Shown here piece by piece: positions 55,573 through 64,000 of a stretch of 64,000 bases of DNA. This DNA is from Pseudooceanicola marinus. GTDB taxonomy: Bacteria; Pseudomonadota; Alphaproteobacteria; Rhodobacterales; Rhodobacteraceae. The notes under the pieces were generated by a model, which saw only the letters and a program-made list of their open reading frames with translations, was not told the DNA's origin and did no database searches. Where the stretch lies: positions 310,001-374,000 of the forward strand of contig NZ_PGTC01000010.1 of NCBI RefSeq assembly GCF_002786295.1, written 5' to 3'. Positions within the stretch are counted from its first letter, which is position 1. The number at the start of each line of letters is the position of its first letter. Position numbers and translations under genes: made by a program.

Positions 55573-56336
55573 CGGGGCAACTCCATGTCGGTCAGGGCGC
55601 CGCCTTGCAGCAGCAATCCCAGGATGGCGGGCAGGTCGGGGGCGGGGGTCTCGGCGCTGGCGGCGTCGGCCGCCTCCGCCGTGGGGGCGCCGCGCGCCAG
55701 GGCCTGCAGGAAGACGGCGCCGCCCGGCGGCAGCAGGTAGACCTGCGGGTCGAAGGCGGGGCGCGCGATCAGCAGGTCCTCTGCCCGGGCCTGCGGCGGC
55801 GGGCCGTCGTGGTGGGCCAGCTGCCAGATCTGGTAGAGCGGCCAGGGCGAGCGCAGCAGCCGCAGCGCCGGCGCCAGCGTCAGCCGGGCCCCGGCAAGGG
55901 CCTCGGGCGGTAGCTCCGACAGGCGCGCGGGATCCAGCGGTGTCGCGTCGGCGGCGTGGTAGGCGGCGCGCAGGGCCAGATCCAGCCGCGCCACGTCCGG
56001 CAGATACTCCAGGTGCGCCAGCGGGGCGAAGTCATCCAGAAACGCGGGCAGGGCCGCGCCATAGCGGAACATCAGGGGTGAGGACGGCGGATGCGCCCGC
56101 AGGAAGGGCGCGGCGATGGCTCGCAGCGCCTCCTCGCCCAGCAGGGCACGCAGGGTGGGGAAGCCCTCCAGCACGGCGTCGGTCAGGCCGACGGCGACAT
56201 TGTTGCGATAGACGGCAAAGCGCCGCCCGGCGGGCCCGCCGTGGCCATCGCCCAGCCCCTCGGGCACGGCGGCGTCGGGGCGCAGCAGGGCCTCGCGGAA
56301 GGTCGCCTGCGCCACGGGAGAGGCGCCGGAGCTCAT
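55569..56336 (-). CDS. bufC: DUF2063 family partner protein of the MNIO enzyme
   Basis: A 255-residue protein with the DUF2063 N-terminal domain ([55 protein letters not shown]). Such proteins recruit the precursor peptide for the DUF692 enzyme (compare BufC, HvfC, MbnC). The C-terminal half resembles a winged module in relatives. ATG 56336 overlaps the bufB stop by 4 nt, implying the complex is made in fixed ratio. Confidence 0.88.
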   Translation of the reverse strand: MSSGASPVAQATFREALLRPDAAVPEGLGDGHGGPAGRRFAVYRNNVAVGLTDAVLEGFPTLRALLGEEALRAIAAPFLRAHPPSSPLMFRYGAALPAFLDDFAPLAHLEYLPDVARLDLALRAAYHAADATPLDPARLSELPPEALAGARLTLAPALRLLRSPWPLYQIWQLAHHDGPPPQARAEDLLIARPAFDPQVYLLPPGGAVFLQALARGAPTAEAADAASAETPAPDLPAILGLLLQGGALTDMELPR

Positions 56337-57184
56337 GCCGGGATCCTTTCCAGTGCGCTGGCGGCCCGAGAGGCCTCGGCGGCCAGCACGGGCCAGTCGG
56401 GCACGTCGGTGTCCCATTCGATCAGCAGCGGGCGCGGCCCGGACCGGGCCAGGACGTGATCCAGCAGGGACCAGACCGGATCGGCCACCTGCCGCCCATG
56501 GCTGTCGATCAGCAGCGGGCGGCCCGCGTCGTCGGCATCCTCGTCATGGCCGCCAAGGTGAATTTCACCCACTTTCTCCAGCGGGAAGGCCTCGACATAG
56601 GCGCGTGGGTCCAGCCCGAGGTTCACGGCCGAGACGAAGACATTGTTCACATCCAGCAGCAGGCCACAGCCCGTCCGCCGGCTGACCTCGGCCAGGAACT
56701 CGGTCTCCGCCATCTCGCTTTCCTTGAAGGCCAGGTAGGACGACGGGTTCTCCAGCAGCATCGGGCGGCCCAGCACCTCCTGCACCTGGTCGATGTGATT
56801 GGACACGCGGGTCAGGGTCGCGGCGGTGTAGGGCAGCGGCAGCAGGTCGTTGAAAAAGGCGCTCTCGTGGGTCGACCAGGCCAGATGTTCGGAGAAGCTC
56901 GCCGGGTGCAGCCAGTCGCAGAGCGCCCGCAGCCGCGCCAGGTGGGCAGGGTCCAGCGGTCCGTCTCCACCGATGGACAGGCCGACGCCGTGGACGGAGA
57001 TGGGGAACCGCTCGGCCAGGTGGCGCAGCATGGCAATCGGTCGGCCCCCGGCGCCCATGTAGTTCTCGGCGTGGATCTCCAGCCAGGCGACGGGGGCGGA
57101 ATCGTCCAGGAGGTCGAGGTAGTGCTGCGGCTTGAAGCCGACGCCGGGCAGGGGCGGCAGAGGGGAGCGTGTCTGGTCCAGCAT
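56333..57184 (-). CDS. bufB: DUF692 multinuclear iron oxidative enzyme (MNIO), bufferin maturase
   Basis: A 283-residue TIM-barrel enzyme. Likely iron ligands are His65 ([11 protein letters not shown]), His100 (FSEHLAWS), Glu145 (LLENPSSY), Asp178 (LLLDVNN), His209 and His213 ([10 protein letters not shown]), His229 (DSHGRQV) and Glu256 (LLIEWD). Relatives oxidise cysteines of a short peptide, for example to thio-oxazoles, to make metal-binding products. The substrate is the DUF2282 peptide encoded 125 nt upstream. Relatives: MbnB, HvfB, BufB. Confidence 0.92.
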   Translation of the reverse strand: MLDQTRSPLPPLPGVGFKPQHYLDLLDDSAPVAWLEIHAENYMGAGGRPIAMLRHLAERFPISVHGVGLSIGGDGPLDPAHLARLRALCDWLHPASFSEHLAWSTHESAFFNDLLPLPYTAATLTRVSNHIDQVQEVLGRPMLLENPSSYLAFKESEMAETEFLAEVSRRTGCGLLLDVNNVFVSAVNLGLDPRAYVEAFPLEKVGEIHLGGHDEDADDAGRPLLIDSHGRQVADPVWSLLDHVLARSGPRPLLIEWDTDVPDWPVLAAEASRAASALERIPA

Positions 57185-57274
57185 GGGGCGGGTGTCCTTG
57201 GTCCGGGGGCCGCTTGCGAAAGCGTCGAGGCTCGCGAAAGGGGCCCGAAGTGGCCGAGATGGCGGAAAGGGGGA

Positions 57275-57299
57275 GGCGCGCCCGAACCCCGGGCGCGCC
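57275..57299 (-). promoter_or_regulatory. Strong hairpin between bufA and bufB
   Basis: GGCGCGCCC (57275-57283) pairs perfectly with GGGCGCGCC (57291-57299) with a 7-nt loop. In the operon direction it comes 10 nt after the bufA stop and is followed by TCCCCCTTTCC. It may attenuate or protect, giving more peptide than enzyme. Confidence 0.75.
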
Positions 57300-57309
57300 G
57301 GCAGCCGGA

Positions 57310-57624
57310 TCAGCTGTCCATCGGCAGGTCACGCTCCAGCGGCTCCAGCGAGCCCATGCGCGCGGTGCCGTCGGCCATGGCGGGCAGCTCGATCATGGCG
57401 CATTTGCCGGCGTCGACCAGGGCCCAGGCGTTGCCCTGATAGTCGACCTTCGAGGTGCCGGCGCAGGTGGTGCCGGGGCCGGCCGCGCAGTCGTTTTCGC
57501 CGGCCAGGGACACGCCGAAGCATTTCTCCTGCGCCATCTCGTCGGCACTGGCGGAGGTGGCATGGGCGGCGAGGGCGGTGGCGAAGGCGCCGGCGATGGC
57601 GGCGGACTTGAGGATGGTGGACAT
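57310..57624 (-). CDS. bufA: DUF2282 bufferin precursor peptide
   Basis: A 104-residue small exported peptide: signal sequence ([18 protein letters not shown]), then [19 protein letters not shown] and [14 protein letters not shown], with four cysteines at 35, 46, 54 and 75. This is the DUF2282 pattern (EKCxG...NDC...C.G.SK). Relatives are Cys-modified RiPPs that bind copper or other thiophilic metals in the periplasm. ATG 57624 has GGGAGAG upstream. First gene of the operon; its promoter matches the ECF motif at 57682-57708. Confidence 0.92.
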   Translation of the reverse strand: MSTILKSAAIAGAFATALAAHATSASADEMAQEKCFGVSLAGENDCAAGPGTTCAGTSKVDYQGNAWALVDAGKCAMIELPAMADGTARMGSLEPLERDLPMDS

Positions 57625-57681
57625 GGGTCTCTCCCTAAGAGGTTTGCGATCAGGCGCCGATCTGGCGTCCGTGCCCTGCCA

Positions 57682-57708
57682 TTCGCGCCCCGCGGCCCTG
57701 TCGTTACA
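57682..57708 (-). promoter_or_regulatory. Predicted ECF promoter for the bufferin operon
   Basis: On the minus strand TGTAACG (57708-57702), a 16-nt spacer and CGAA (57685-57682). The leader to bufA would be about 50 nt. The same motif with the same spacing faces the sigma gene. Confidence 0.78.
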
Positions 57709-57753
57709 CCTGTCACGAACGAGTGATGGGGATCGGCAAAATTTTCGACCCGC

Positions 57754-57780
57754 TGTAACGTTCGCCGATCCGTCTGCGAA
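57754..57780 (+). promoter_or_regulatory. Predicted autoregulatory ECF promoter
   Basis: TGTAACG (57754-57760), a 16-nt spacer and CGAA (57777-57780), only 11 nt before the sigma-factor ATG. It is the same motif as at 57682-57708, on the other strand. Confidence 0.78.
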
Positions 57781-57791
57781 TGGAGAGACGT

Positions 57792-58448
57792 ATGACAGAC
57801 CGGAACCAGCTTTGGGGCGACCTGCTCCGCCGGGGGACCCGTGGCGATGCCGCGGCCTACGGGCGTTTCCTGACGGAGGCCGTGCCGGTTCTGCGCAACA
57901 TCGCCCGTGCCCGCCTGCCCGGCGGCAATGCCGAGGAGCTGGAGGACGTGGTGCAGGAGGTGCTGATGGCCGTCCATGCCAAGCGGCACACATGGCGCGA
58001 AGGCGATCCGGTGACGCCCTGGCTTTATGCCATCGCGCGCTACAAATGCGCCGATGCGGCGCGCCGGCGCCTCGGGCGGGGCGGGCAGGGGGCCGATGTG
58101 CCCATCGACGACCTGGCCGAGATCCTGCCCGACGAGGCGGGCGGAGAGATCACCGCGGCCCGCGACCTGGGTCGCCTGCTGGACCGGATCGAGCCGCGCG
58201 CGGCGGAGATCGTGCGGGGCCTGGGGATCCAGGGTGAAAGCGCGGCGGAGGTCGGTGCGCGTCTCGGCATGACCGAGGGCGCGGTGCGCGTGGCCTATCA
58301 TCGGGCCATGCAGAAGTTGCGGGACATGGCAGAGGATGACATGGCCGCAGGGCACGCGGTCGGGGAAGTGGAGCGCCCCGGCCAGATCAAAGGCGCCGGG
58401 GATGAGCCCGGCCCGACAGGGAGACGAGCAGAGGCAGCAGACGGATAA
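57792..58448 (+). CDS. ECF sigma factor, SigF-like, of the bufferin locus
   Basis: A 218-residue ECF sigma. Region 2 shows [18 protein letters not shown] and [17 protein letters not shown]; region 4 shows [31 protein letters not shown]. The final 30 residues are a low-complexity tail. The adjacent NrsF gene and bufferin operon match the SigF system of Caulobacter, which answers copper, gold and chromate-type stress. ATG 57792 has GGAGAG upstream; an ATG at 57780 is in frame but lies on the promoter's -10 element. The mRNA would be nearly leaderless. Confidence 0.9.
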   Translation: MTDRNQLWGDLLRRGTRGDAAAYGRFLTEAVPVLRNIARARLPGGNAEELEDVVQEVLMAVHAKRHTWREGDPVTPWLYAIARYKCADAARRRLGRGGQGADVPIDDLAEILPDEAGGEITAARDLGRLLDRIEPRAAEIVRGLGIQGESAAEVGARLGMTEGAVRVAYHRAMQKLRDMAEDDMAAGHAVGEVERPGQIKGAGDEPGPTGRRAEAADG

Positions 58449-58453
58449 AACGG

Positions 58454-59095
58454 ATGAATACGGACGACCTAATCGCTCAACTGGCGCAGGACCCCGCGCC
58501 GGCGCCCTCGGCCCGTGTCGAGGCGCGGCTCTGGCCCTGGCTGACCGGGGGGCTGGCGCTGACCGCCGCCGCCTTCGCGCTGCTGCTTGGCCCGCGCCCC
58601 GACCTGGCGGCGGCGCTGGCGCAGCCCGTGGTGGCCGCCAAGACGCTGTTGCCGCTGCTTCTGGCGGCCCTGGCCCTGCCGCTAGCGCTGCGGGCGGTGC
58701 GCCCCGGCGCGCGCCCCGGCTGGCTCGCGCGGGCCCTATGGGCGCTGCCGCTGGCGGTCGTGGCGCTGATTGTCCTGGCCTGGCTGGGCACGCCAGCGTC
58801 GGAGCGGATGCGACTGTTCATCGGCCATTCGATCCATGTCTGCCTGCCGGCCATCACCCTGCTGTCGCTTCCGCCGCTGGCTGGGCTGATCGCCGCGCTG
58901 AAACGGGGCGCCCCGGTCCATCCGACGGGCGCCGGGGCGCTGGCCGGGTTGGCCGCGGCTGGCCTGGCGACGGCGCTTTACTCGACCTTCTGCATCGAGG
59001 ACAGCCCGCTGTTCTACGGCGTGTGGTATTCGCTCGGCATCGGCATCGCCACGGGCATAGGCGCGCTGGCGGGGCGGCGGTGGTTGCGCTGGTGA
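58454..59095 (+). CDS. nrsF: NrsF-type membrane anti-sigma factor (DUF1109)
   Basis: A 213-residue protein with six membrane segments and a short cytosolic N terminus (MNTDDLIAQLAQDPAPAPS), the expected sigma-binding part. Two cysteines sit where the family keeps them: Cys130 (HVCLPAITLLSLPPL) and Cys180 (STFCIEDSPLFYGVWYSLG). In the Caulobacter NrsF, two cysteines at nearly the same positions are needed to sense metals. It lies 5 nt after the sigma gene, in the same operon. Confidence 0.92.
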   Translation: MNTDDLIAQLAQDPAPAPSARVEARLWPWLTGGLALTAAAFALLLGPRPDLAAALAQPVVAAKTLLPLLLAALALPLALRAVRPGARPGWLARALWALPLAVVALIVLAWLGTPASERMRLFIGHSIHVCLPAITLLSLPPLAGLIAALKRGAPVHPTGAGALAGLAAAGLATALYSTFCIEDSPLFYGVWYSLGIGIATGIGALAGRRWLRW

Positions 59096-59123
59096 TCGAG
59101 CCGCCGCGGCGTCGCTGAAACGA

Positions 59124-59151
59124 GAAAGGGCGCCCCGTGGGGCGCCCTTTC
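59124..59151. terminator. Bidirectional terminator between nrsF and thrS
   Basis: GAAAGGGCGCCC (59124-59135) pairs with GGGCGCCCTTTC (59140-59151), separating convergent genes. Confidence 0.9.
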
Positions 59152-59154
59152 GTC

Positions 59155-61131
59155 TTACTCGGCGGCCAGCTCGGCCGGTGCATCCTGGCGCAGGTCCGGG
59201 GGCGTGGCTTCGCCCGTCAGCTGGGCGACGATCTCGTCCAGGGTCTGCGTCTTCGTCTGCTTCTCACCCAGGCGGCGGGTCGACACGGTGCGCTCCTCGA
59301 CCTCCTTCATGCCGCAGGCGAGGATATAGGGGACCTTGCCCAGCGAATGCTCGCGGACCTTGTAGTTGATCTTCTCGTTGCGCAGATCCGCCTCGGCGCG
59401 CACGCCGCGGGCCTTCAGCGCCTCGACCACTTCCAGCACGTAGTCGTCCGCATCCGACACGATGGAGGCGACGACCACCTGGCGCGGCGCCAGCCAGAAA
59501 GGCAGCTTGCCGGCATGTTCCTCGATCAGGATGCCGATGAAGCGTTCGAAGGAGCCGACAACCGCGCGGTGCAGCATGATCGGACGATGCTTGGCACCGT
59601 CCTGGCCGACATAATGCGCATCCAGACGCTCCGGCAGGTTCGGGTCCACCTGCAGGGTGCCGCATTGCCAGTCCCGCCCGATTGCGTCGGTCAGCACGAA
59701 TTCCAGCTTCGGCCCGTAGAAGGCGCCTTCGCCCTCGTTGATGGTGAAATCGTAACCGGCCGCCTTGCAGGCATTGCCGAGCGATTCCTCGGCATGGTCC
59801 CAGCTTTCCTCGCTGCCGATCCGCTTTTCAGGCCGGGTCGAGAGCTTCACCGTCCAGTTGTCGAAGCCTAGATCGGCATAGATACCGGCCAGGAACTCGA
59901 TGAACTTCTTGGTTTCGGCTTCTATATCCTTCTCTTCGCAGAAGATATGGGCATCGTCCTGGGTAAAGCCGCGCACCCGCATGATGCCATGCATCGCGCC
60001 GGACGGTTCATAGCGGTTGCAGGAGCCGAATTCGGCCATCCGCAGGGGCAGGTCGCGATAGCTTTTCAGGCCGTGATTGAAGACCTGCACATGGCAGGGG
60101 CAGTTCATCGGCTTCAGCGCGTTGACCGTCTTCTCACGGGCGTGGTCCTCATCGACTTCGACGATGAACATGTTCTCGCGATAGTTTTCCCAATGGCCGG
60201 AGGATTCCCACAGCTTGCGGTTCACCACCTGCGGCGTGTTCACCTCTACATAGCCGTCGCGGCGTTGCTGGCGGCGCATGTAATCCTGCAGCGCGGTGTA
60301 GATCGTCCAGCCGTTCGGATGCCAGAAGACCTGGCCCGGGGCCTCTTCCTGCATGTGGAACAGCTCCATCTCCCGGCCCAGCTTGCGGTGGTCGCGCTTG
60401 GCGGCCTCCTCCAGCATGGTCAGGTGGACCTTCAGCTTTTCCTTGCCGGTGAAGGCGACGCCGTAGATGCGTTGCAGCATCGGGCGCGAGCTGTCGCCAC
60501 GCCAGTAGGCGCCGGCGACCGACATCAGCTTGAAGGCATCGGCGGGCACCTGGCCGGTGTGCTGCAGGTGCGGGCCCCGGCACAGGTCCTGCCAGTCGCC
60601 GTGCCAGTACATGCGCAGCGGCTCATCGCCCGGGATGCTCTCGATCAGCTCGACCTTGTAGGGCTCGCCCCGGTCCTCGTAATACTTGATCGCCACGTCG
60701 CGGTCCCAGACCTCGGTCTTCACCGGATCGCGAAGGTTGATGATCTCCTTCATCTTCTTCTCGATCTCGCCCAGATCCTCGGGGGTGAAGGGCTCTTCGC
60801 GGTCGAAGTCGTAGTACCAGCCGTCCTTGATGACCGGGCCGATGGTGACCTTCACGTCCGGCCACAGCTCCTGCACGGCACGGGCCATGATATGGGCCAG
60901 GTCGTGACGCACCAGTTCGTTGGCCTGCACCTCGTCCTTCATCGTGTGGATGGCGATGGAGGCATCTTCGGTGATCGGCCACTGCAGATCCCAGTGCTGG
61001 CCGTTGACGGTGGCGGAAATGGCCTTCTTGGCCAGCGAGTTGGAAATGCCCGCGGCCACGTCGGCGGCGGTCACGCCTGCGTCGTAGTCACGCGAATTGC
61101 CATCGGGAAAGGTGAGGGAGATCTGGGACAT
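59155..61131 (-). CDS. thrS: Threonyl-tRNA synthetase
   Basis: A 658-residue class II synthetase: TGS domain ([13 protein letters not shown]), editing domain with [22 protein letters not shown] (HxxxH zinc site), catalytic motif 2 ([20 protein letters not shown]) and motif 3 ([18 protein letters not shown]), zinc Cys in MNCPCHV, and the anticodon-binding domain. ATG 61131 has GAGGAGG 7 nt upstream. Divergent from the MFS gene. Confidence 0.97.
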   Translation of the reverse strand: MSQISLTFPDGNSRDYDAGVTAADVAAGISNSLAKKAISATVNGQHWDLQWPITEDASIAIHTMKDEVQANELVRHDLAHIMARAVQELWPDVKVTIGPVIKDGWYYDFDREEPFTPEDLGEIEKKMKEIINLRDPVKTEVWDRDVAIKYYEDRGEPYKVELIESIPGDEPLRMYWHGDWQDLCRGPHLQHTGQVPADAFKLMSVAGAYWRGDSSRPMLQRIYGVAFTGKEKLKVHLTMLEEAAKRDHRKLGREMELFHMQEEAPGQVFWHPNGWTIYTALQDYMRRQQRRDGYVEVNTPQVVNRKLWESSGHWENYRENMFIVEVDEDHAREKTVNALKPMNCPCHVQVFNHGLKSYRDLPLRMAEFGSCNRYEPSGAMHGIMRVRGFTQDDAHIFCEEKDIEAETKKFIEFLAGIYADLGFDNWTVKLSTRPEKRIGSEESWDHAEESLGNACKAAGYDFTINEGEGAFYGPKLEFVLTDAIGRDWQCGTLQVDPNLPERLDAHYVGQDGAKHRPIMLHRAVVGSFERFIGILIEEHAGKLPFWLAPRQVVVASIVSDADDYVLEVVEALKARGVRAEADLRNEKINYKVREHSLGKVPYILACGMKEVEERTVSTRRLGEKQTKTQTLDEIVAQLTGEATPPDLRQDAPAELAAE

Positions 61132-61358
61132 GCAAGTCCTCCTCGTCGGTTTGGCGCCCACGGAACGCCCGGTTGCGGGTTATGTACGGGGGCGTTGTGC
61201 CGCGCGGGACGGGCGGGGTCAAGGGCGGTCTGTCGGGCGCGGTCGTTGGAGGGAACGCGGGGCGCGCGGCCCTGAGGGCAGGACCGCCCGTGCCGAAAGT
61301 GAACCAAACCTGCCCGCCCGGCGTTACCTAAGGGCCTAGCAGACGGAAAGGACGAGCC

Positions 61359-62621
61359 ATGGCGGATCCGGCGCAGACCACTCTCTTCGGACAGATCGCA
61401 GGAGGAGAGGAGGCGCCAAAACCGCGAGAGGCCCACAACGGTCTGCGAGAGATCGCCTCGCTGTCGATGACCAAGATCAGCGATGGCCTCATCAATCCGA
61501 AACTGGTCCTCAGCTGGCTGCTGAACGCGCTCGGTGCGCCGGCCTATTTCGTCTCCGCCCTGGTGCCGATCCGCGAGGCGGGCGCGCTGCTGCCGCAGAT
61601 CCTGCTGGCCGGCTGGCTTAGGACCCTCGCGCATCGCAAGTGGATGTGGGCCGCAGGCGCCGCGTTGCAGGGTGTCGCTGCGCTGGCCATCGCCCTGTCG
61701 GGACTCTGGCTGCAGGGCTGGGCCGCCGGGCTGGCTGTCTGCCTGGCGCTGGCGGTGCTGGCCCTGGCCCGCGCGGCCTGTTCGGTCAGCTACAAGGAGG
61801 TGCAGGGCAAGACCATCGCCAAGACCCGGCGCGGCGCGATCACCGGCACCGCCGGATCGGCTGCCTCGCTGGTCGTGGTGGTCTTCGCCGTTCTGCTGAT
61901 GACCGGCCTGTTGCAATCGGAAGGCGCGGTGGTCGCGGCCATCGCCGTGGCGGGCGTCCTGTGGCTGGGCGCGGCCCTGCTGTTCTCCACCCTGCGCGAA
62001 CCGGCCAGCGAGCCCGAGGACGATCCGGGCCGGCCCGAGTTCCTGTCGGTGCTGCGCGGCGACGCGGCGCTGCGCCGTTTCGTCCTGGTGCGCGGGCTGC
62101 TGGTGTCCACCTCGCTGGCGCCACCCTACATCGTGCTGCTGTCGCAGGAGAGCGGTGAGGGCGTGCTGGGGCAGCTCGGTGCGATGCTGCTGGCAAGCTC
62201 GGCGGCATCTTTTCTGTCGTCCTATGTCTGGGGCCGGCTGTCGGATCGGTCGTCGCGGCTGGTGCTGGCGGCCTCGGGCGTGGTCGGGGCGCTGTCGATG
62301 GCGCTGATGCTGGCGCTCTGGGCCGCGGGGATCGCCAATGCGGTCTGGGTGGGGCCGGCGGTGCTTTTCCTGTTGATGATCGCCTACCACGGGGTGCGGC
62401 AGGCGCGGTCGACCTACCTGGTGGACATGGCACCCGAGGACAGCCGGGGCAGCTATGCCGCCGTGGCCAATACGCTGATCGGGTCGATCCTGCTGCTGAC
62501 CGGCCTCTTCGGCGGGGCGCTTTCGGTGATATCCGCCGCCTGGGCGCTGGCCGGGTTCGCGGTGATGGCGGCGGCGGGTGGCGCGCTGGCGCTGACCCTG
62601 CGCGAGGTCGAGGCGGGCTGA
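61359..62621 (+). CDS. MFS transporter
   Basis: A 420-residue, 12-segment permease. After a soluble start of about 45 residues, the segments include LNALGAPAYFVSALVPIREAGALL, KWMWAAGAALQGVAALAIALSG and YVWGRLSDRSSRLVLAASGVVGAL (the MFS loop motif G-x-x-x-D-R). Substrate cannot be told from sequence; the pattern is that of Rhodobacterales MFS proteins of unknown cargo. ATG 61359 after GGAAAGGA. It could share a transcript with the hydrolase gene 66 nt downstream. Confidence 0.85.
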   Translation: MADPAQTTLFGQIAGGEEAPKPREAHNGLREIASLSMTKISDGLINPKLVLSWLLNALGAPAYFVSALVPIREAGALLPQILLAGWLRTLAHRKWMWAAGAALQGVAALAIALSGLWLQGWAAGLAVCLALAVLALARAACSVSYKEVQGKTIAKTRRGAITGTAGSAASLVVVVFAVLLMTGLLQSEGAVVAAIAVAGVLWLGAALLFSTLREPASEPEDDPGRPEFLSVLRGDAALRRFVLVRGLLVSTSLAPPYIVLLSQESGEGVLGQLGAMLLASSAASFLSSYVWGRLSDRSSRLVLAASGVVGALSMALMLALWAAGIANAVWVGPAVLFLLMIAYHGVRQARSTYLVDMAPEDSRGSYAAVANTLIGSILLLTGLFGGALSVISAAWALAGFAVMAAAGGALALTLREVEAG

Positions 62622-62687
62622 GTTGCACCCCGTCACGGCCCATGCCAATCATTGGGCAAACGCCACTTATGGGGACGGGACATCCGC

Positions 62688-63446
62688 ATGACAGACGCCA
62701 CCTATCTCGAAACGCCGCAGGGCCGCCGACTGGCCTATCACAAGACCGATGGGGCAGGCGACGGCCGCCCCGGCGTGGTCTTCCTGGGCGGGTTCAAATC
62801 CGACATGGGCGGCACCAAGGCGATCTTCCTGGAAGAGTGGTGCCGGGCCCGCGGCCTGTCGTTCCTGCGGTTCGACTATTCGGGGCACGGCGAAAGCTCC
62901 GAACCCTTCACCGATGGCTGCATCGGCGACTGGGCCGAGGATGCCGAGGTGGCGATCACCGAGCTGACCTCGGGGCCGCAGATCCTGGTGGGCTCGTCGA
63001 TGGGCGGCTGGATTTCGCTGCTGATGACGAAACGCCTGCATGATCGGGTGGCGGGCCTCGTGACTATCGCCGCCGCGCCGGATTTCACCGAGGACAGCAT
63101 GTGGGCCGGCTTCACCCAGGCGCAGCGCCTGGCGCTGGACATGGTGCAGCACGTCGAGCTGCCGTCGGAATACGGCGAGCCCTACGTGATCACCAAGCGG
63201 CTGATCGAGGACGGGCGCGATCACCTGGTCCTGCGGGACCCGGTGCCGCTGCCTTTCCCGGTGCGGTTCCTGCACGGCACGGCGGATGCGGATGTGGAAC
63301 TGTCCGTCGCCCTGCGGCTGATGGAAAAATCGGTCGGCGAGGACATTCACCTGAAGCTGGTGAAGGGCGCCGACCACCGCTTCTCCACCCCCGAATGCCT
63401 GGACCTGATCGGCACGGGCATCGAGGAAGTGCTGGCACGGCTCTGA
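62688..63446 (+). CDS. Alpha/beta hydrolase
   Basis: A 252-residue serine hydrolase. The nucleophile elbow is VGSSMGG (Ser in GSSMG), the acid is probably Asp in HGTADADVE, and the catalytic His is in KGADHRFS. RFDYSGHGES is a further family motif. It resembles the palmitoyl-thioesterase ABHD10-like group, but the substrate is not established. ATG 62688 follows GGGGACGGGA. Confidence 0.85.
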   Translation: MTDATYLETPQGRRLAYHKTDGAGDGRPGVVFLGGFKSDMGGTKAIFLEEWCRARGLSFLRFDYSGHGESSEPFTDGCIGDWAEDAEVAITELTSGPQILVGSSMGGWISLLMTKRLHDRVAGLVTIAAAPDFTEDSMWAGFTQAQRLALDMVQHVELPSEYGEPYVITKRLIEDGRDHLVLRDPVPLPFPVRFLHGTADADVELSVALRLMEKSVGEDIHLKLVKGADHRFSTPECLDLIGTGIEEVLARL

Positions 63447-63497
63447 AAACCGCGACGGGGCAGGGCGGTGGCGCGGGGCGCGCCGCCCTGGCCCCGC

Positions 63498-64000
63498 TCA
63501 GCGGCGGCCCGCGCGGGCCGGGATCAGTTGCTGGACCATGCCCACGAACAGCAGGTAGGCGCTGACCACGATCAGGGCCACCTCGGCCCAGTCGGGCAGG
63601 TTGAAGTTGGTCAGCGTCGCGAACAGGGCCAGCGCCACCCAAATCCCCGCCAGTGGCAGGGACAGCCCGCGCCAGCGCTCGGTGCGCACCGGGTGGATGA
63701 ATTTCAGCGGCAGGAACATCGTGGGCGTCAGCGCCAGGATCACGCCGACCATCACGGTCCAGTGCGGCTCCACCGCGAAGAAAACCAGCACCACCATGTT
63801 CCAGCAGCCCGGGAATCCCCAGAAGCTGTTGTCCTCGGTCTTCATCCGGGTGTCGGCGAAGTAGACCGAGCTGGCGAAGGCGATCAGCAGGACCCCGAAC
63901 CAGCCGGTCCAGCCCGGCAACAGGCCCGATTGGTAGAGGGCGAAGGCCGGGATGAAGACATAGGTCAGGTAGTCGATGATCAGATCCAGCAGCACGCCGT
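63498..64000 (-). CDS. pcs: Phosphatidylcholine synthase, C-terminal part (cut by window edge)
   Basis: The last 167 residues of a multi-pass protein: GVLLDLIIDYLTYVFIPAFALY, RMKTEDNSFWGFPGCWNMVV and MFLPLKFIHPVRTERWRGLSL are strongly Pcs-like. Pcs condenses CDP-diacylglycerol with choline in one step. The CDP-alcohol phosphotransferase motif lies mostly off the right edge. The frame is open to the last base, so the GTG at 63995 is an internal codon. Confidence 0.88.
   Translation of the reverse strand, partial: GVLLDLIIDYLTYVFIPAFALYQSGLLPGWTGWFGVLLIAFASSVYFADTRMKTEDNSFWGFPGCWNMVVLVFFAVEPHWTVMVGVILALTPTMFLPLKFIHPVRTERWRGLSLPLAGIWVALALFATLTNFNLPDWAEVALIVVSAYLLFVGMVQQLIPARAGRR

Noticed and set aside
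61071-62648. 525-codon minus-strand frame opposite the MFS gene
   Set aside because: Runs into the thrS start and is Gln/His/Arg-rich without any motif; the plus-strand MFS reading is convincing.

Overview
The window is a GC-rich chromosomal segment from an alphaproteobacterium, most likely Rhodobacterales (Roseobacter/Rhodobacter group). Support comes from gene content and order (glnD-murJ next to trpS; rsmI-yraN-gshB with a divergent LpoA-like lipoprotein gene; an RpoHII-like sigma factor; thyX; a phosphatidylcholine synthase; CtrA-type TTAACCAT half-sites before comM) and from a short 3'-UTR repeat of the GGAGTATTT type. There is no prophage, insertion sequence, CRISPR array, rRNA or tRNA gene that I can support. 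Coding density is high, with many 4-nt start/stop overlaps.

Layout. 0-7 kb: trpS start, a rhomboid-fold protein without catalytic residues, a phospholipase D-like protein, murJ and glnD. 7-14.4 kb: envelope and housekeeping genes (LpoA-like lipoprotein, rsmI, yraN, gshB, comM, a GST, and a cobU/phosphatase pair). 14.4-20.3 kb: rpoH, coaBC-dut, a membrane-anchored MoeB-like E1 and an M3 oligopeptidase. 20.4-26.3 kb: an orphan KpsE/KpsT-like pair, nhaA, and an ArsR/ArsP-type permease pair. 26.4-36.4 kb: UDG-like protein, SseB-like protein, LolC/E-LolD, a small RcnB-like protein, a GT25 glycosyltransferase of different base composition, parE, hemerythrin, FMN reductase and MATE exporter. 36.4-44 kb: aspartate aminotransferase, an XRE regulator with an SdhE homologue, and a cyoABCD-surf1 quinol oxidase operon. 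44-50 kb: DUF1330 protein, an LdtR-like MarR regulator, two tandem DUF1194 proteins, gloA, and a Slam-like outer-membrane protein with its putative surface lipoprotein. 50-55 kb: thyX, a lone HsdR-N-like nuclease, small secreted proteins, cspA and an Spx/ArsC-like protein. 55-59.1 kb: a bufferin-type RiPP operon (DUF2282 peptide, DUF692/MNIO enzyme, DUF2063 partner, DoxX protein) divergent from an ECF sigma / NrsF anti-sigma pair. 59.1-64 kb: thrS, an MFS transporter, an alpha/beta hydrolase and the 3' part of pcs.

The most interesting unit is the bufferin/ECF locus. Both divergent transcripts start from the same bipartite motif, TGTAACG-N16-CGAA. This implies that the sigma factor drives both its own operon and the metal-stress peptide operon, released by an NrsF whose two cysteines are conserved. 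Second is the Slam/surface-lipoprotein pair. Third is a repeat found four times, always directly after a stop codon and in the sense of that gene. Starts were re-chosen from ribosome binding sites where the longest frame looked too long; alternatives are given in the entries.
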